Of a stretch of DNA of 64,000 nt, positions 16,965 through 25,698 are shown piece after piece. The stretch comes from Micromonospora sp. NBC_01813 (GTDB taxonomy: Bacteria; Actinomycetota; Actinomycetes; Mycobacteriales; Micromonosporaceae): NCBI RefSeq assembly GCF_035917335.1, contig NZ_CP109067.1, forward strand, positions 7,005,001 to 7,069,000, read 5' to 3'. How positions within the stretch are numbered: the stretch's first letter is position 1; every line of letters begins with the position of its first letter. The notes under the pieces are model-generated. The model had not been told where the DNA came from. It saw only the letters and a program-made list of their open reading frames with translations, and did no database searches. The position numbers and the translations under genes were made by a program.

Positions 16965-18722
16965 TTACCGGGAGGAGCAGGTGGGGGACATGCCGGAGCC
17001 CGTACCGGTGCCTTGGAAGCCGAACTCGGTCGACTGACCGGCACCGACGGAGCCGTTGTAGCTGACGTTGGTGAACTGAACCGCGCCGCTGTTGCCGCTG
17101 CGGTTGGCGTTCCAGGCGTTGGTGACGGTGGCACCCGACGGCAGGGTCATCGAGACCGTCCAGCCGCTGATCGACGAGGATCCGGCGGTTACCCGTACGG
17201 TGGCGACGAATCCGCCGTTCCACTGGTTGAGCGACACGGTGGCCGAGCAGCCGCCGCTGGGCGGGGGAGTGGTCGGCGGCGGTGGCGTAGTAGGCGGCGG
17301 CGGTGGCGTAGTAGGCGGCGGAGGTGTCGTCGGTGGCGGTGGGGTGGTCGGGGGAGCCGTCGTGGGTGGCGGGGTGGTCGGCGGTGCAGTGGTCGGCGGC
17401 GGCGTCGTCGGGGGAGCGGTGGTCGGCGGCGGGGTGGTCGGGCCGTCGGCCAGGGTCGGCGTCGTCCAGTCCCGCCACTGGGCGAGGTTGCCCTGCCGGT
17501 TGCTGGCGATCCGGAACGTGCCGGCGGAGCTGCCCGTGTTCAGCAGGAACTTCTGGATGTGCTGCTGCAGCGGGGTCCGCCACTCCGACCGGGAGGCGCA
17601 GTGGGTGCCGTCGGAGACCGCGGACCAGTAGGTGATGTTCTCGATCGCGCCGAGCGCCCGGTACACCTCGGCGCCGCCGAGCGCGCCGACGCTGCCGGAG
17701 GTGGGGGCCAGCCAGTCGATGTGTGGGTTGTCCATGACGAACAGGCCGCGTGGGGCGACCATGCCGACCATCTGATGGGTGTCGACCGGCAGACCTGCCG
17801 GGTTGCCGGTGTACGAGCCGAATGCGTCGCCGAGCCACGGCTGCTCGCCGTACGCGCTGCTCAGCGGTTGTGCGCCGCTTTCGGTGGCGATGCTGCGGAA
17901 CGCGGCGACACCGCCGCTGCCGGACTCGATCGGCATGGTCAGCGCGACCCGCTGGTCGAACACGCCGGCGACGAAGGCGCCCTTGCCGTAGCGGGAGCAG
18001 CCGGTGACGCCGATGTCCGTACGCAGGATGTTGCCGCCGGACTGTTCGATGACGTCGATGATCCGGCTGACGCCCCAGGCCTGGGCCATCAGCAGGCCGG
18101 TGCTGCTGGTCGCGCCGTACAGGGTGTAGAAGGCGCCCTGCTTGTTGTTGCGGGGGGTTCCTTCGCGGGCGACCGAGGCCGGGTCGAAGTTGATGACGGC
18201 GGCCCCGGCGGAGCGGATGGTGGCGGTGTCGGCGCCGAATCCGCCGTAGACGATGACTGCCGGGTGGGGTCCGGAGCCGCCGCTGGTGGGCAGTTGGACG
18301 CTGGCCGAGAAGCTGGCGCTTCGGCCCTGATGCGACACGTTGACCGTGATGCTGCTGCTCGAAACGCTTCCGGTGACGGTGGCCGGCTTCGCCGGCTTGT
18401 CGCCGTACACGAAGCGTTCGGCCAGCTCACGGGTCTCGGCCCGCAGGCAGCGCCAGTCGGCCTTGGTGGTGATGCGGGTGCCGTTGGCCTTGCGGAAAGG
18501 ATCTGGCAGGCGGGAGTTGGAGCCAGGTCCGGTGCTGGGTACGGGGCAGTCGGCGCCTTCGTCTTCGACGGTCGATGCGACGAACATGTCGGGGGTGGCG
18601 GTGGTGTCGGCGGAGGCGGAGCCGACGCTCACCACCGTCGCGGCCGCGGCGATCGTCAGTGCTGCTGCGGCCAGCACGACGACCGCCGAACGGGCCTTCG
18701 ATCGGCCCGAGCTGATGCTCAC
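16965..18722 (-). CDS. Secreted glucuronoyl esterase (CE15) with CBM2 domain
   Basis: A 585-residue secreted enzyme that should cleave the ester between glucuronic acid in xylan and lignin alcohols. A signal peptide occupies about residues 1-38. The CE15 domain shows the nucleophile Ser243 in GCSRYGKGAF, a likely acid at Glu266 (MPIESGSGG) and the catalytic His374 in SDGTHCASR. A Pro/Thr linker (about 428-485) is built from repeated TTPPPTTAPP units. The C-terminal ~95 residues form a family-2 carbohydrate-binding module (GCSATVSLNQWNGGF to a final Cys). The GTG at 18722 has AAGGAGAG upstream. This points to plant-biomass degradation. Confidence 0.92.
   Translation of the reverse strand: MSISSGRSKARSAVVVLAAAALTIAAAATVVSVGSASADTTATPDMFVASTVEDEGADCPVPSTGPGSNSRLPDPFRKANGTRITTKADWRCLRAETRELAERFVYGDKPAKPATVTGSVSSSSITVNVSHQGRSASFSASVQLPTSGGSGPHPAVIVYGGFGADTATIRSAGAAVINFDPASVAREGTPRNNKQGAFYTLYGATSSTGLLMAQAWGVSRIIDVIEQSGGNILRTDIGVTGCSRYGKGAFVAGVFDQRVALTMPIESGSGGVAAFRSIATESGAQPLSSAYGEQPWLGDAFGSYTGNPAGLPVDTHQMVGMVAPRGLFVMDNPHIDWLAPTSGSVGALGGAEVYRALGAIENITYWSAVSDGTHCASRSEWRTPLQQHIQKFLLNTGSSAGTFRIASNRQGNLAQWRDWTTPTLADGPTTPPPTTAPPTTPPPTTAPPTTPPPTTAPPTTPPPPTTPPPPTTPPPPPTTPPPPTTPPPSGGCSATVSLNQWNGGFVATVRVTAGSSSISGWTVSMTLPSGATVTNAWNANRSGNSGAVQFTNVSYNGSVGAGQSTEFGFQGTGTGSGMSPTCSSR
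17264..17450. repeat. Tandem repeats encoding the Pro/Thr linker
   Basis: Short G-rich plus-strand units built on GTGGTCGGCGG and GTAGTAGGCGG repeat through the linker part of the esterase gene. They vary between units, as expected for a slippage-prone low-complexity linker. Confidence 0.75.
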
Positions 18723-18824
18723 TGGGCTCTCCTTCTGACTAGGTGATGGCGCAGGATCGATCGATGAACACCGATCTCGCCATCTTTCTAGTTTCGGGCA
18801 ACCCAACGAAACATGTCAATGTGT

Positions 18825-19613
18825 CTACGGGGTCGTCGCCCCGCTGCCCGCGCGGCGGGTCAGCACCAGCGGGTCGCTGTCGGTGATGGCGACGGTGTGC
18901 TCGGAGTGGGCGGTGCGGGACCCGTCCGCCGATCGGATCGTCCAGCCGTCCTTGTCGAAAGTGATCTTGTCAGTGGTCTTGGCGAACCACGGCTCGATCG
19001 CGATGGTCAGCCCGGGTAGCAGCTTCATGCCGCGCCCCCGGCGACCGTTGTTCGACACGTGCGGGCTCTCGTGCATGGTGCGCCCGATGCCGTGCCCGCC
19101 GAACTCCAGGTTGACCGGGTAGCCGTACCTGCCGGCGACCTCGCCGATCGCGGCCGAGACGTCACCGAGGTGGTTGCCGGGCCGCGCGGCCTCGATCGCC
19201 GCCTCCAGCGCGACCTCGGTGGCCTCGACCAACCGCAGATCGTCGGCGGCGGCCGCGCCGACGATGACGGTACGCGCGGAGTCGGCGACCCACCCGTCGA
19301 TGCCGACCGCCATGTCGATGCTCACCACGTCGCCGTCGCGCAGCACGTAGTCGTGCGGCAGCCCGTGCAGGACCGCGTCGTTGACCGACAGGCACAGCAC
19401 GTTGCGGAACGGTCCGTTGCCGAACGACGGGGCGTAGTCCCAGTAGCAGGACTCGGCACCGCGTGCCTTGATCAGGGACCGGGCATGGTGCTCCAGATCG
19501 AGCAGGTTGACCCCGACCTCGGCGAGGTCACCGAGCTGCGTGAGCACGTCGGCGACGAACCGGCCGGTGACGTGCATGCGCTCGATCTCCTGGGGAGACT
19601 TGAGCTCGATCAC
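18825..19613 (-). CDS. map: Methionine aminopeptidase, type I
   Basis: A 262-residue cytosolic enzyme that removes the initiator methionine from nascent proteins. The five metal ligands are recognisable: Asp in VSIDMAVG, Asp in WVADSART, His in GGHGIGRTMHE, Glu in IAIEPWF and Glu in HSEHTVA. The length fits a type I enzyme without an N-terminal extension. The start is GTG at 19613 with GGAGG upstream. It is not linked to secY-adk here, so it is probably an extra map copy. A near-perfect palindrome at 19635-19650 lies in its promoter, opposite a small divergent XRE gene. Confidence 0.93.
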   Translation of the reverse strand: MIELKSPQEIERMHVTGRFVADVLTQLGDLAEVGVNLLDLEHHARSLIKARGAESCYWDYAPSFGNGPFRNVLCLSVNDAVLHGLPHDYVLRDGDVVSIDMAVGIDGWVADSARTVIVGAAAADDLRLVEATEVALEAAIEAARPGNHLGDVSAAIGEVAGRYGYPVNLEFGGHGIGRTMHESPHVSNNGRRGRGMKLLPGLTIAIEPWFAKTTDKITFDKDGWTIRSADGSRTAHSEHTVAITDSDPLVLTRRAGSGATTP

Positions 19614-19634
19614 GGTGAACCTCCGTCGTAGCGT

Positions 19635-19650
19635 TGGTATATCTATACCA
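19635..19650. promoter_or_regulatory. Palindromic operator between map and xre
   Basis: TGGTATATCTATACCA is a palindrome with two 7-bp arms and a 2-bp centre. It lies 22-37 bp upstream of the map start and 14 bp upstream of the -35 of the divergent XRE gene. It is AT-rich in a very GC-rich setting, which favours a protein-binding site. Confidence 0.65.
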
Positions 19651-19663
19651 TGCTGTGTCGTCG

Positions 19664-19692
19664 TTGCCGTCCCGCCAACCCTGCCCTACGGT
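19664..19692 (+). promoter_or_regulatory. Sigma-70-type promoter of leaderless xre gene
   Basis: TTGCCG (19664-19669) and TACGGT (19687-19692) are separated by 17 bp, and the ATG follows 6 bp after the -10 box, so transcription would start at or next to the start codon. Confidence 0.6.
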
Positions 19693-19698
19693 GCTGTC

Positions 19699-19965
19699 AT
19701 GGTCCGCCGCCCGCTCACACCTGAACAGATCGAGGCAGGTGGTCGCCTCGGAACGGCGCTGCGGCAGGCGCGCGGGGGTCGCGGCCTGTTCGAGGTGGCG
19801 CTGGCTGCGGGCATCTCACCCGAGACGCTCCGGAAGATCGAGACCGGCAGACTGCCGGCACCCTCGTTCGGCATCGTCGTCTCCCTCAGCGACGTGCTCG
19901 GCGTCCCGCTGGCCGACCTCGCGGACGCCTGGCGTGCCGTCGCTGCCATCCGGGACGCTTCGTAG
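19699..19965 (+). CDS. Small XRE-family helix-turn-helix protein
   Basis: An 88-residue DNA-binding protein that is essentially one HTH domain: LGTALRQARGGRGLFEVALA, then ISPETLRKIETGRLPAPSFG and VSLSDVLGVPLADLADAW. The ATG at 19699 lies six bases from a -10 box and has no ribosome-binding site, so it is probably leaderless. It is divergent from map with a palindrome between. It likely represses map, itself, or both. Confidence 0.85.
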   Translation: MVRRPLTPEQIEAGGRLGTALRQARGGRGLFEVALAAGISPETLRKIETGRLPAPSFGIVVSLSDVLGVPLADLADAWRAVAAIRDAS

Positions 19966-20072
19966 TCGCCGTCCGGGCGTTTTCCGCTGGCCGAACACCG
20001 GCGCGATTCTCTGCACCCGATTATCGAAAGGGAATGACCATTCCTTTCCCTTTCAAACGTATATCACGGTGG

Positions 20073-20091
20073 GGGGCTTGTGGCAAGACCT
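20073..20091 (+). promoter_or_regulatory. Rifamycin-associated element (RAE)-like site
   Basis: GGGGCTTGTGGCAAGACCT closely resembles the known 19-bp actinobacterial RAE (GGGGCTTGC-x-x-CAAG-type dyad), with two mismatches between its arms. It lies about 60 bp upstream of helR, a gene known in Streptomyces to be controlled by RAE, which strengthens the call. Confidence 0.75.
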
Positions 20092-20149
20092 GGTTTGTGC
20101 CGCAGAATCGCTGGTCGAAGCCGAAAATTTGCGAATCGGAGCTGACGCG

Positions 20150-22300
20150 GTGAATCCCCTGACGACCAGCGTGTTCGACCTGCCTGAACGCCGTTCCCCC
20201 AAGGCCGACCCGGCGCTGATCGCCCGCGACGAACAGCACTTCGCGGCCATCGCCCAGAGCCTCGACGCACTGGCCGCCGACCTGTCCGCCCGGCTCGACG
20301 CCGCGCGCCGGGCACCCGGCGGACGGGGGCAGCAGGCACTGGACCGGGACCAGGAGATCCGGCGGCTGACCGCACGCCGACGCACCCTGAGCCGATTCGG
20401 GATGGACCTGTGCCTCGGGCGGATGGTCCGCGCTGACGACCCCGAACCCGTGTACGTCGGACGCCAGGGCCTGACCGACAGCGGCGGCCACCGGCTGCTG
20501 CTCGACTGGCGTTCCCCGGCGGCGGAGCCGTTCTTCGCGGCGACCCACGCCAACCCGACGGGCCTGACCAGCCGCCGCAGGTACCGGTGGACTCTGGGCC
20601 GGATCACCGACTACTGGGACGAGGTCTTCACCCCGGACGGGTTCGCCGGGCACGCCGCCCTCGACGACCAGTCCGCCTTCATCGCCAGCCTGGGCGCCAG
20701 CCGGTCGGACCGGATGCGCGACGTGCTCGGCACCATCCAGGCCGACCAGGACGCCATCATCCGGGCGAGCTCCAGCGGAGCTCTGGTCGTCGACGGCGGT
20801 CCGGGCACCGGCAAGACCGTCGTCGCCCTGCACCGCACCGCCTACCTGCTCTACTCCGACCCTCGGCTCGGTCACCGCCGGGGCGGGGTGCTGTTCGTCG
20901 GCCCGCACCAGCCCTACCTGGCGTACGTCTCCGACGTGCTGCCCAGCCTCGGTGAGGACGAGGTGCAGACCTGCACCCTGCGGGACATGGTCGCCGAAGG
21001 AGCCGCCGCGGTGGCCGAGACCGACCCGGTGGTGGCCCGGCTGAAGTCATCGGTGGAGATGGTGACGGTTGCCATCGAGACAGCCGTCCGGTTCTACGAG
21101 GAGCCGCCCACCGCGCCGATGAAAGTCACCGCCGAAGGATCCGACATCAGATTGGACGCCGACGACTGGGCCGAGGCCTTCGAGGCACCCGACCCCGGCA
21201 CCCCGCACAACGACGCCCGGGAACTGATCTGGGCCGAACTGCTCACCATCCTGCTGGACAGGTACGACGGCGACGAACCTGCCGACCTCGTCCGTGCGTC
21301 GCTGCTGCGGAACCGGGCGTTGCGGACAGCCTTCAACCAGGCGTGGCCACTGCTCGAAGCGGCCGACCTCGTCGCGGACCTGTGGACGGTCCCCGCCTAC
21401 CTACGCAAGTGCGCTCCCTGGCTGGACCGCGACGACGTTCAGCGCCTGCAGCGGGCCGCAGGCGCGGCCTGGACGGTGTCCGACCTGCCGCTGCTCGACG
21501 CCGCCCGACAGCGGCTCGGCGATCCCCAGGCGGCCCGGGACAAGCGCACCCGCGACGCGGCCCTCGCCGCCGACCGCGAGCAGATGGATCGGGTCGTCGA
21601 AGACCTGATCGAGGCCGACGACGACCCGGAAGGGGTGATGCCGATGCTGCTCGGGCTGGACATGCGCGACGCCCTCGTCGACGAGACCACCGCATCCGGC
21701 ACCGACCCGGACCTGCTCGCCGGCCCGTTCGCGCACATCGTCGTGGACGAGGCTCAGGAGTTGACCGACGCGCAGTGGCAGATGCTGCTGCTGCGGTGCC
21801 CGACGCGCAGCTTCACCATCGTCGGAGACCGCGCCCAGGCCCGGCACGGGTTCACCGAGTCGTGGCGGCAACGACTGGAACGAATCGGCCTCGCCCGGAT
21901 CAACCTGGCCGGGTTGGGCGTCAACTACCGCACCCCGCAGGAGGTGATGGCGTACGCCGAGCCGGTCATCCGGGCGGTGCTCCCGGACGCCAACGTGCCG
22001 GTCTCGATCCGCAGCAGCGGCGTGCCCGTCGTACTCGGATTCGTCGCCGACCTGGAGTCGATCCTCGACGCCTGGCTCGCCGGGAACGCCGACGGGACCG
22101 CCTGCGTCATCGGTGACCGAACGTTCCGGACGACGTCGCGGATCCGGTCACTCACGCCGGAGTTGTCGAAAGGCCTCGAGTTCGACCTGGTCGTCCTCGT
22201 CGACCCCGAGCGGTTCGGCGCGGACATCGCCGGAGCCGTCGACCGATACGTCGCGATGACCCGCACGACCCGACAACTGGTCATCCTCACCAGCGCCTGA
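20150..22300 (+). CDS. helR: HelR, RNA polymerase recycling ATPase (HelD-like)
   Basis: A 716-residue SF1 helicase-like ATPase. Homologues displace rifamycins from RNA polymerase and confer tolerance. The opening VNPLTTSVFDLPERRSPKAD and LDWRSPAAEPFFAATHANP match my memory of HelR. Walker A is GGPGTGKT at 216-223, Walker B lies in HIVVDEAQELTD, followed by IVGDRAQARHG, NYRTPQEVM and the C-terminal LSKGLEFDLVVLVD and YVAMTRTTRQL motifs. The GTG start at 20150 has GGAGC upstream; the frame extends further upstream but without coding character. An RAE-like site precedes it. No other rifamycin resistance gene is present here. Confidence 0.93.
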   Translation: MNPLTTSVFDLPERRSPKADPALIARDEQHFAAIAQSLDALAADLSARLDAARRAPGGRGQQALDRDQEIRRLTARRRTLSRFGMDLCLGRMVRADDPEPVYVGRQGLTDSGGHRLLLDWRSPAAEPFFAATHANPTGLTSRRRYRWTLGRITDYWDEVFTPDGFAGHAALDDQSAFIASLGASRSDRMRDVLGTIQADQDAIIRASSSGALVVDGGPGTGKTVVALHRTAYLLYSDPRLGHRRGGVLFVGPHQPYLAYVSDVLPSLGEDEVQTCTLRDMVAEGAAAVAETDPVVARLKSSVEMVTVAIETAVRFYEEPPTAPMKVTAEGSDIRLDADDWAEAFEAPDPGTPHNDARELIWAELLTILLDRYDGDEPADLVRASLLRNRALRTAFNQAWPLLEAADLVADLWTVPAYLRKCAPWLDRDDVQRLQRAAGAAWTVSDLPLLDAARQRLGDPQAARDKRTRDAALAADREQMDRVVEDLIEADDDPEGVMPMLLGLDMRDALVDETTASGTDPDLLAGPFAHIVVDEAQELTDAQWQMLLLRCPTRSFTIVGDRAQARHGFTESWRQRLERIGLARINLAGLGVNYRTPQEVMAYAEPVIRAVLPDANVPVSIRSSGVPVVLGFVADLESILDAWLAGNADGTACVIGDRTFRTTSRIRSLTPELSKGLEFDLVVLVDPERFGADIAGAVDRYVAMTRTTRQLVILTSA

Positions 22301-22333
22301 GCCGGGCCGGGGGATCGACCGTCGTCGGCCAGG

Positions 22334-23152
22334 TCAGCCCGGCATGCCCTGGTCGCGAGGCGGAATCTGGACGTCGTACGCCCCCGACGGCCCGGAGTGC
22401 CGTCGACCGTCCAGGTACGGCAGACCGTTGGGGATGCAGCCATGCAGCCCCAACGTCTGCTGCTGCATCACCGGCGCCGGCTGCCCCGGCCCGGGGCACA
22501 GCTCGTGGCCCAGCCCGAGGCGGTGACCGACCTCATGGTTGACCAGGTACTGCCGGTAACCGGCGCTGTCCGAGCCGAAGGCTGGTGCCCCCTTGACCCA
22601 GCGGGCGACGTTGAGGACCACCCGGTCCCCGTTACGACACGAGGTGTAGCCGTCCGGGATGTCCTGGCACAGCAGGTCCCGCGTGCCGGGAGTCGCCAGA
22701 TAGACGGTGAAGTCGGCCGGCTGCTCGGGCCCGACCCGAATCAGCCGCCACATTCCGCCGGCCGTCCAGCCCTGCGGGCCGGTGAGCGTCGCGGTGACCT
22801 CGGCGGCGAACCCGTCCACCGGTACGCCCCGGATGTCGCGCTCCACCGCCACCTGGTAGCGCAGCAGCTGGCCAGGCCCTGGCGCAGGCGCGGCCTCGCC
22901 GTCGGCCAGGTCCCACCGGTTGTCGCCGTCCGCCGGGTAGCTGACCGGGATCGGCGCTGGCGTCGCGGGAGCTGAGGGAGGCGCGGCGACGACCGAGGGG
23001 GTCGCGGCCGCCCCGGCCCCTCCGGCGGCCGGAGCGCCGGCGTTCGACGGAGCCGGCTGCGCCGTGGCGCAGCCGGCGAGCAGAACGACGACCAGCGACG
23101 CGGTCGACGAACGGACCAGACCCTTGCTCGCATACGTACGGTTGGTGACCAA
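22334..23152 (-). CDS. DUF3152 lipoprotein with metzincin-type motif
   Basis: A 272-residue exported protein. A lipobox (VVVLLAGC near residue 26) predicts membrane anchoring outside the cell, followed by an Ala/Pro-rich linker and the DUF3152 domain. Residues 206-216 read HEVGHRLGLGH, which fits the metzincin consensus HExxHxxGxxH, so zinc protease activity is likely though unproven. Three cysteine pairs would suit an extracellular fold. The TTG at 23152 is supported by GGAGG about nine bases upstream; no ATG or GTG lies in reach. It is divergent from the ECF sigma gene. Confidence 0.82.
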   Translation of the reverse strand: MVTNRTYASKGLVRSSTASLVVVLLAGCATAQPAPSNAGAPAAGGAGAAATPSVVAAPPSAPATPAPIPVSYPADGDNRWDLADGEAAPAPGPGQLLRYQVAVERDIRGVPVDGFAAEVTATLTGPQGWTAGGMWRLIRVGPEQPADFTVYLATPGTRDLLCQDIPDGYTSCRNGDRVVLNVARWVKGAPAFGSDSAGYRQYLVNHEVGHRLGLGHELCPGPGQPAPVMQQQTLGLHGCIPNGLPYLDGRRHSGPSGAYDVQIPPRDQGMPG

Positions 23153-23297
23153 CTTTGTGCTCCTCCCATCGTCGCGTGTCGCCGGCAGCGGCACGCGGGG
23201 AGAAGGACGGGTGGTCGTCGGGCAAAGTTGATCCGCCGACGGCTCAACCTTTTGGGCGTCCCACTCGTCCAGTACGTCGTGAGGCAGGTAGGGAGCG

Positions 23298-23798
23298 GTG
23301 ATGGCGCGGGGTGACGCCGAGTTCGTCGAGTTCGTGCGGGCGGCATCCGGACGTCTGTCGCACGCCGCGTACCTGATGATCGGGGACCGCCACCAGGCGG
23401 AGGACGCCACCCAGACCGCCCTGGTCCGTACCTATGCGTCCTGGTCGCGGGTCCGGCACGACGACGCCTACGGCTACACCCGTCGGGTGATGGTCAACCA
23501 CATCGTCGACACCTGGCGACGCCCGATCCGGGAACATCCCAGCGACGCGATTCCGGAGCAGCGTCGAGGAGACATCGCGGACGAGGTGACCGACCGGCGT
23601 TGGCTGCAGACCGTCCTCAGCAGCCTGAGCCCGCGTGAACGGGCGATCGTCGTCCTGCGCTACTACTTCGACCTGCCGGAACAACAGGTGGCCCGGGAAC
23701 TGGACGTCTCCGTCGGCACGGTGAAGAGCACCAGCTCCCGGGCGCTGGAGAAGCTGCGTCGTCAGACCCACCTCGAGGTGCACGGGAGGGACCGTTGA
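23298..23798 (+). CDS. ECF sigma factor, SigE-like actinobacterial group
   Basis: A 166-residue sigma factor. Region 2 is visible in FVEFVRAASGRLSHAAYLMI and AEDATQTALVRTYASW, and region 4 in LSPRERAIVVLRYYFDLPEQ with VSVGTVKSTSSRALEKLR as the recognition helix. GTG (23298) and ATG (23301) are adjacent start candidates with GGGAG upstream. The stop overlaps the TTG start of the next gene (TTGA), so the pair is translationally coupled, as is typical of a sigma/anti-sigma pair. Confidence 0.9.
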   Translation: MMARGDAEFVEFVRAASGRLSHAAYLMIGDRHQAEDATQTALVRTYASWSRVRHDDAYGYTRRVMVNHIVDTWRRPIREHPSDAIPEQRRGDIADEVTDRRWLQTVLSSLSPRERAIVVLRYYFDLPEQQVARELDVSVGTVKSTSSRALEKLRRQTHLEVHGRDR

Positions 23799-24532
23799 AC
23801 GAGATTGGGCGCCTCCAGGAGGCCATGCGGGCGACCGAAAAGACCGGCCCGGACCGATTCGACGTCGATCTGATCATGCGTAAGGGCCGTCGACTGCGCC
23901 ACCGGCGGTGGGCGGTCCGCAGCGGCGTGGCTGCCCTGTCGGTGGCGGCCGTCGTCGGCCTGACCATCGGCCTGCTACCGGGCCGCGAGCCGTTCGACCA
24001 GGGTACGCAGCCCGAGCCGGCCGCCACGGCGACGGCACCCACTCCAGATGTCGAGACGCCCCAGCACCCGCCGACGGCGGCACCGGTGCCGCCGATCGGC
24101 GACGTGGTCACGACCGGAATCCGGTACGGCGACGACGAGCGGGTGTTCTACTTCGTCGCGGTCGAACTGCCCGAGGCACCGGAGGTGACGATCGGGTTGG
24201 CCGCCGCCCGGCGTGCTCTCGACGGGAGCCTGACCGTGGACTTCCTGTTGAACGACTTCGCGGGCTCCGACCGCAGTCCTGGCTTCCACCAGATCGGCTA
24301 CGAACCGTCGGACGAACTGCTCCCCGCTGTGTCGATGCCGACGTTCGGCTACTTCGTGGGTCCGGCCACCAGGATCGTCGGCACCATCGGCGACAGCCAG
24401 GTCACTGCCCGGCTGGCACCGTGGAGCGATGACCCGGCCGTGGTGGTCTTCTGGTTCGACCCGCAGTCGTTGACCCCCGGACAGCGGCTGGACGGCATCG
24501 CCGCCTACGACGCCCAGGGCCAGCGGCTGTAA
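23795..24532 (+). CDS. Single-pass membrane protein, possible anti-sigma factor
   Basis: A 245-residue protein with a ~40-residue cytoplasmic N-terminus (NEIGRLQEAMRATEKTGPDR), one membrane helix (about 44-62, SGVAALSVAAVVGLTIGLL) and an extracytoplasmic domain after a Pro/Thr linker. There is no zinc anti-sigma HxxxCxxC motif. Position and the four-base overlap with the sigma gene support an anti-sigma role; this is inference. It starts at TTG 23795. Confidence 0.72.
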   Translation: MNEIGRLQEAMRATEKTGPDRFDVDLIMRKGRRLRHRRWAVRSGVAALSVAAVVGLTIGLLPGREPFDQGTQPEPAATATAPTPDVETPQHPPTAAPVPPIGDVVTTGIRYGDDERVFYFVAVELPEAPEVTIGLAAARRALDGSLTVDFLLNDFAGSDRSPGFHQIGYEPSDELLPAVSMPTFGYFVGPATRIVGTIGDSQVTARLAPWSDDPAVVVFWFDPQSLTPGQRLDGIAAYDAQGQRL

Positions 24533-24567
24533 CCCGACCGCCGGGCCAACCTACGAGAAAAGGCCAG

Positions 24568-25527
24568 TCACTCGGTGGCTCGTCGGGCGCGGGCCCGGCG
24601 GCGGCCCTCGTGCATGGCCTGCACCCGGGGCACCGGAATGGTCCGGCCCTCCTTAACCAGGTCGGCGGGAAGGTGCTGCGGATCCGGCATCAACTCGGCC
24701 CATGGGTCCCGGTCCGCCAGCTGCTCCGGGACGCTGCGGATGGTGAAGTCCGCCGGGGTCACCGACTCCAGTTCTGCCCACGGCACCGGGAAGGAAACCG
24801 GCACTCCGGGTCGCAACCGGGGGCTGTAGACCGACACGACTGTTGCGCCTCCGGCGCGGGTGGGGTCGACGTAGACCTTCCCATCACGGTCCGCGCGGAT
24901 GAACGCGGTGGTCGCCAACGCCGGATCCAGCCGTTCGGCGCGAGCCGCGAGGGCCCGGGTGGCCGCGGCCAACTCCTCGGCGTCCGTGCCGGGCGCGATC
25001 GGGACGAAGACGTGCACCCCTTTGGCTCCGCTGGTCTTCACCGCGCCGGCCAGCCCGGCGTCCGCGAGGGCCTGCCGGACCAGCAGCGCGGCGGCCACTC
25101 CGGCGGCGAAGTCGCCGTCGGACGGCGGGTCGAGGTCGAGCACCAGGTGGGTGGGGTGACCCAGGTCGTCGGCGGTGGCCAGGGTGGGGTGATACTCCAC
25201 CGCCCGCTGGTTGGCAAACCAGAGCAGCGTACGGCGATCCTCGCAGAGCGCGTACGCGATCTCCCGGTGGGACGCCTCGGCCCAGATCGACACCCGGTGC
25301 ACCCAGTCAGGGGTGTGGCGCGGCAGATTCTTCTGCATGAACGGCGGCTGCCCCGGGCGTACCCGGACCACCGACAGCGGACGGCCCCGCAGCGCGGGGA
25401 CGATCCGGTCGGCCACCGCGTCGAGATAATCGACCAGGTCGCGCTTGACCACGCCGGACCCGTCGAACAACCTCTGGTCGAGGTTGGTCAACGGCACGCC
25501 GTCCCGGGTCTGCTCCGCCCCGCTCAC
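24568..25527 (-). CDS. ligD: LigD-type polymerase domain protein (NHEJ)
   Basis: A 319-residue stand-alone polymerase domain of the bacterial non-homologous end-joining ligase LigD, from the archaeo-eukaryotic primase superfamily. The metal-binding aspartates are in LVLDLDPPS (Asp131 and Asp133), with SGAKGVHVFVPI and DPTRAGGATVVSVYS as further family motifs. It should add nucleotides, with a preference for ribonucleotides, at broken ends bound by Ku. No ku or ligase gene is adjacent. I chose the GTG at 25527; the ribosome-binding site (GGATGG) is weak. Confidence 0.88.
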   Translation of the reverse strand: MSGAEQTRDGVPLTNLDQRLFDGSGVVKRDLVDYLDAVADRIVPALRGRPLSVVRVRPGQPPFMQKNLPRHTPDWVHRVSIWAEASHREIAYALCEDRRTLLWFANQRAVEYHPTLATADDLGHPTHLVLDLDPPSDGDFAAGVAAALLVRQALADAGLAGAVKTSGAKGVHVFVPIAPGTDAEELAAATRALAARAERLDPALATTAFIRADRDGKVYVDPTRAGGATVVSVYSPRLRPGVPVSFPVPWAELESVTPADFTIRSVPEQLADRDPWAELMPDPQHLPADLVKEGRTIPVPRVQAMHEGRRRARARRATE

Positions 25528-25674
25528 CCGACCACCATCCCGGCCCAGGGCCGAGCGGTCAACCGGGACACGACGCTGATCCGTCCGCACGATCAGTTGG
25601 AGCGGCCCGCGCCGCTGACTGGGATTGCTCTGGTCAGCGGCATTTTCATGCTGGTCAAGGATTCCTTAGCAAGT

Positions 25675-25698
25675 GTGCCCCCGGAGGGGTTCGAACCT
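25675..25698 (-). other. Degenerate tRNA 3' end, possible attachment-site copy
   Basis: These 24 bases match the last bases of the tRNA-Arg at 36,483 onward at 21 of 24 positions and in the same orientation: the acceptor strand (GCCCCCGG on the plus strand), then TTCGAACCT of the T loop. No D arm or anticodon arm follows, and the T stem would not pair, so it is not a working tRNA. The layout fits the far attachment site of an element integrated at the tRNA-Arg 3' end. Confidence 0.5.

Noticed and set aside
17264-17450. CRISPR or regulatory repeat array
   Set aside because: The repeats are in frame inside the esterase gene, vary between units, have no unique spacers and encode a Pro/Thr linker.
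19966-20149. Continuous coding from 19,634 into helR
   Set aside because: The open frame extends upstream, but this stretch is AT-richer, has no coding bias and contains the RAE-like site; the GTG at 20150 matches the known HelR N-terminus.
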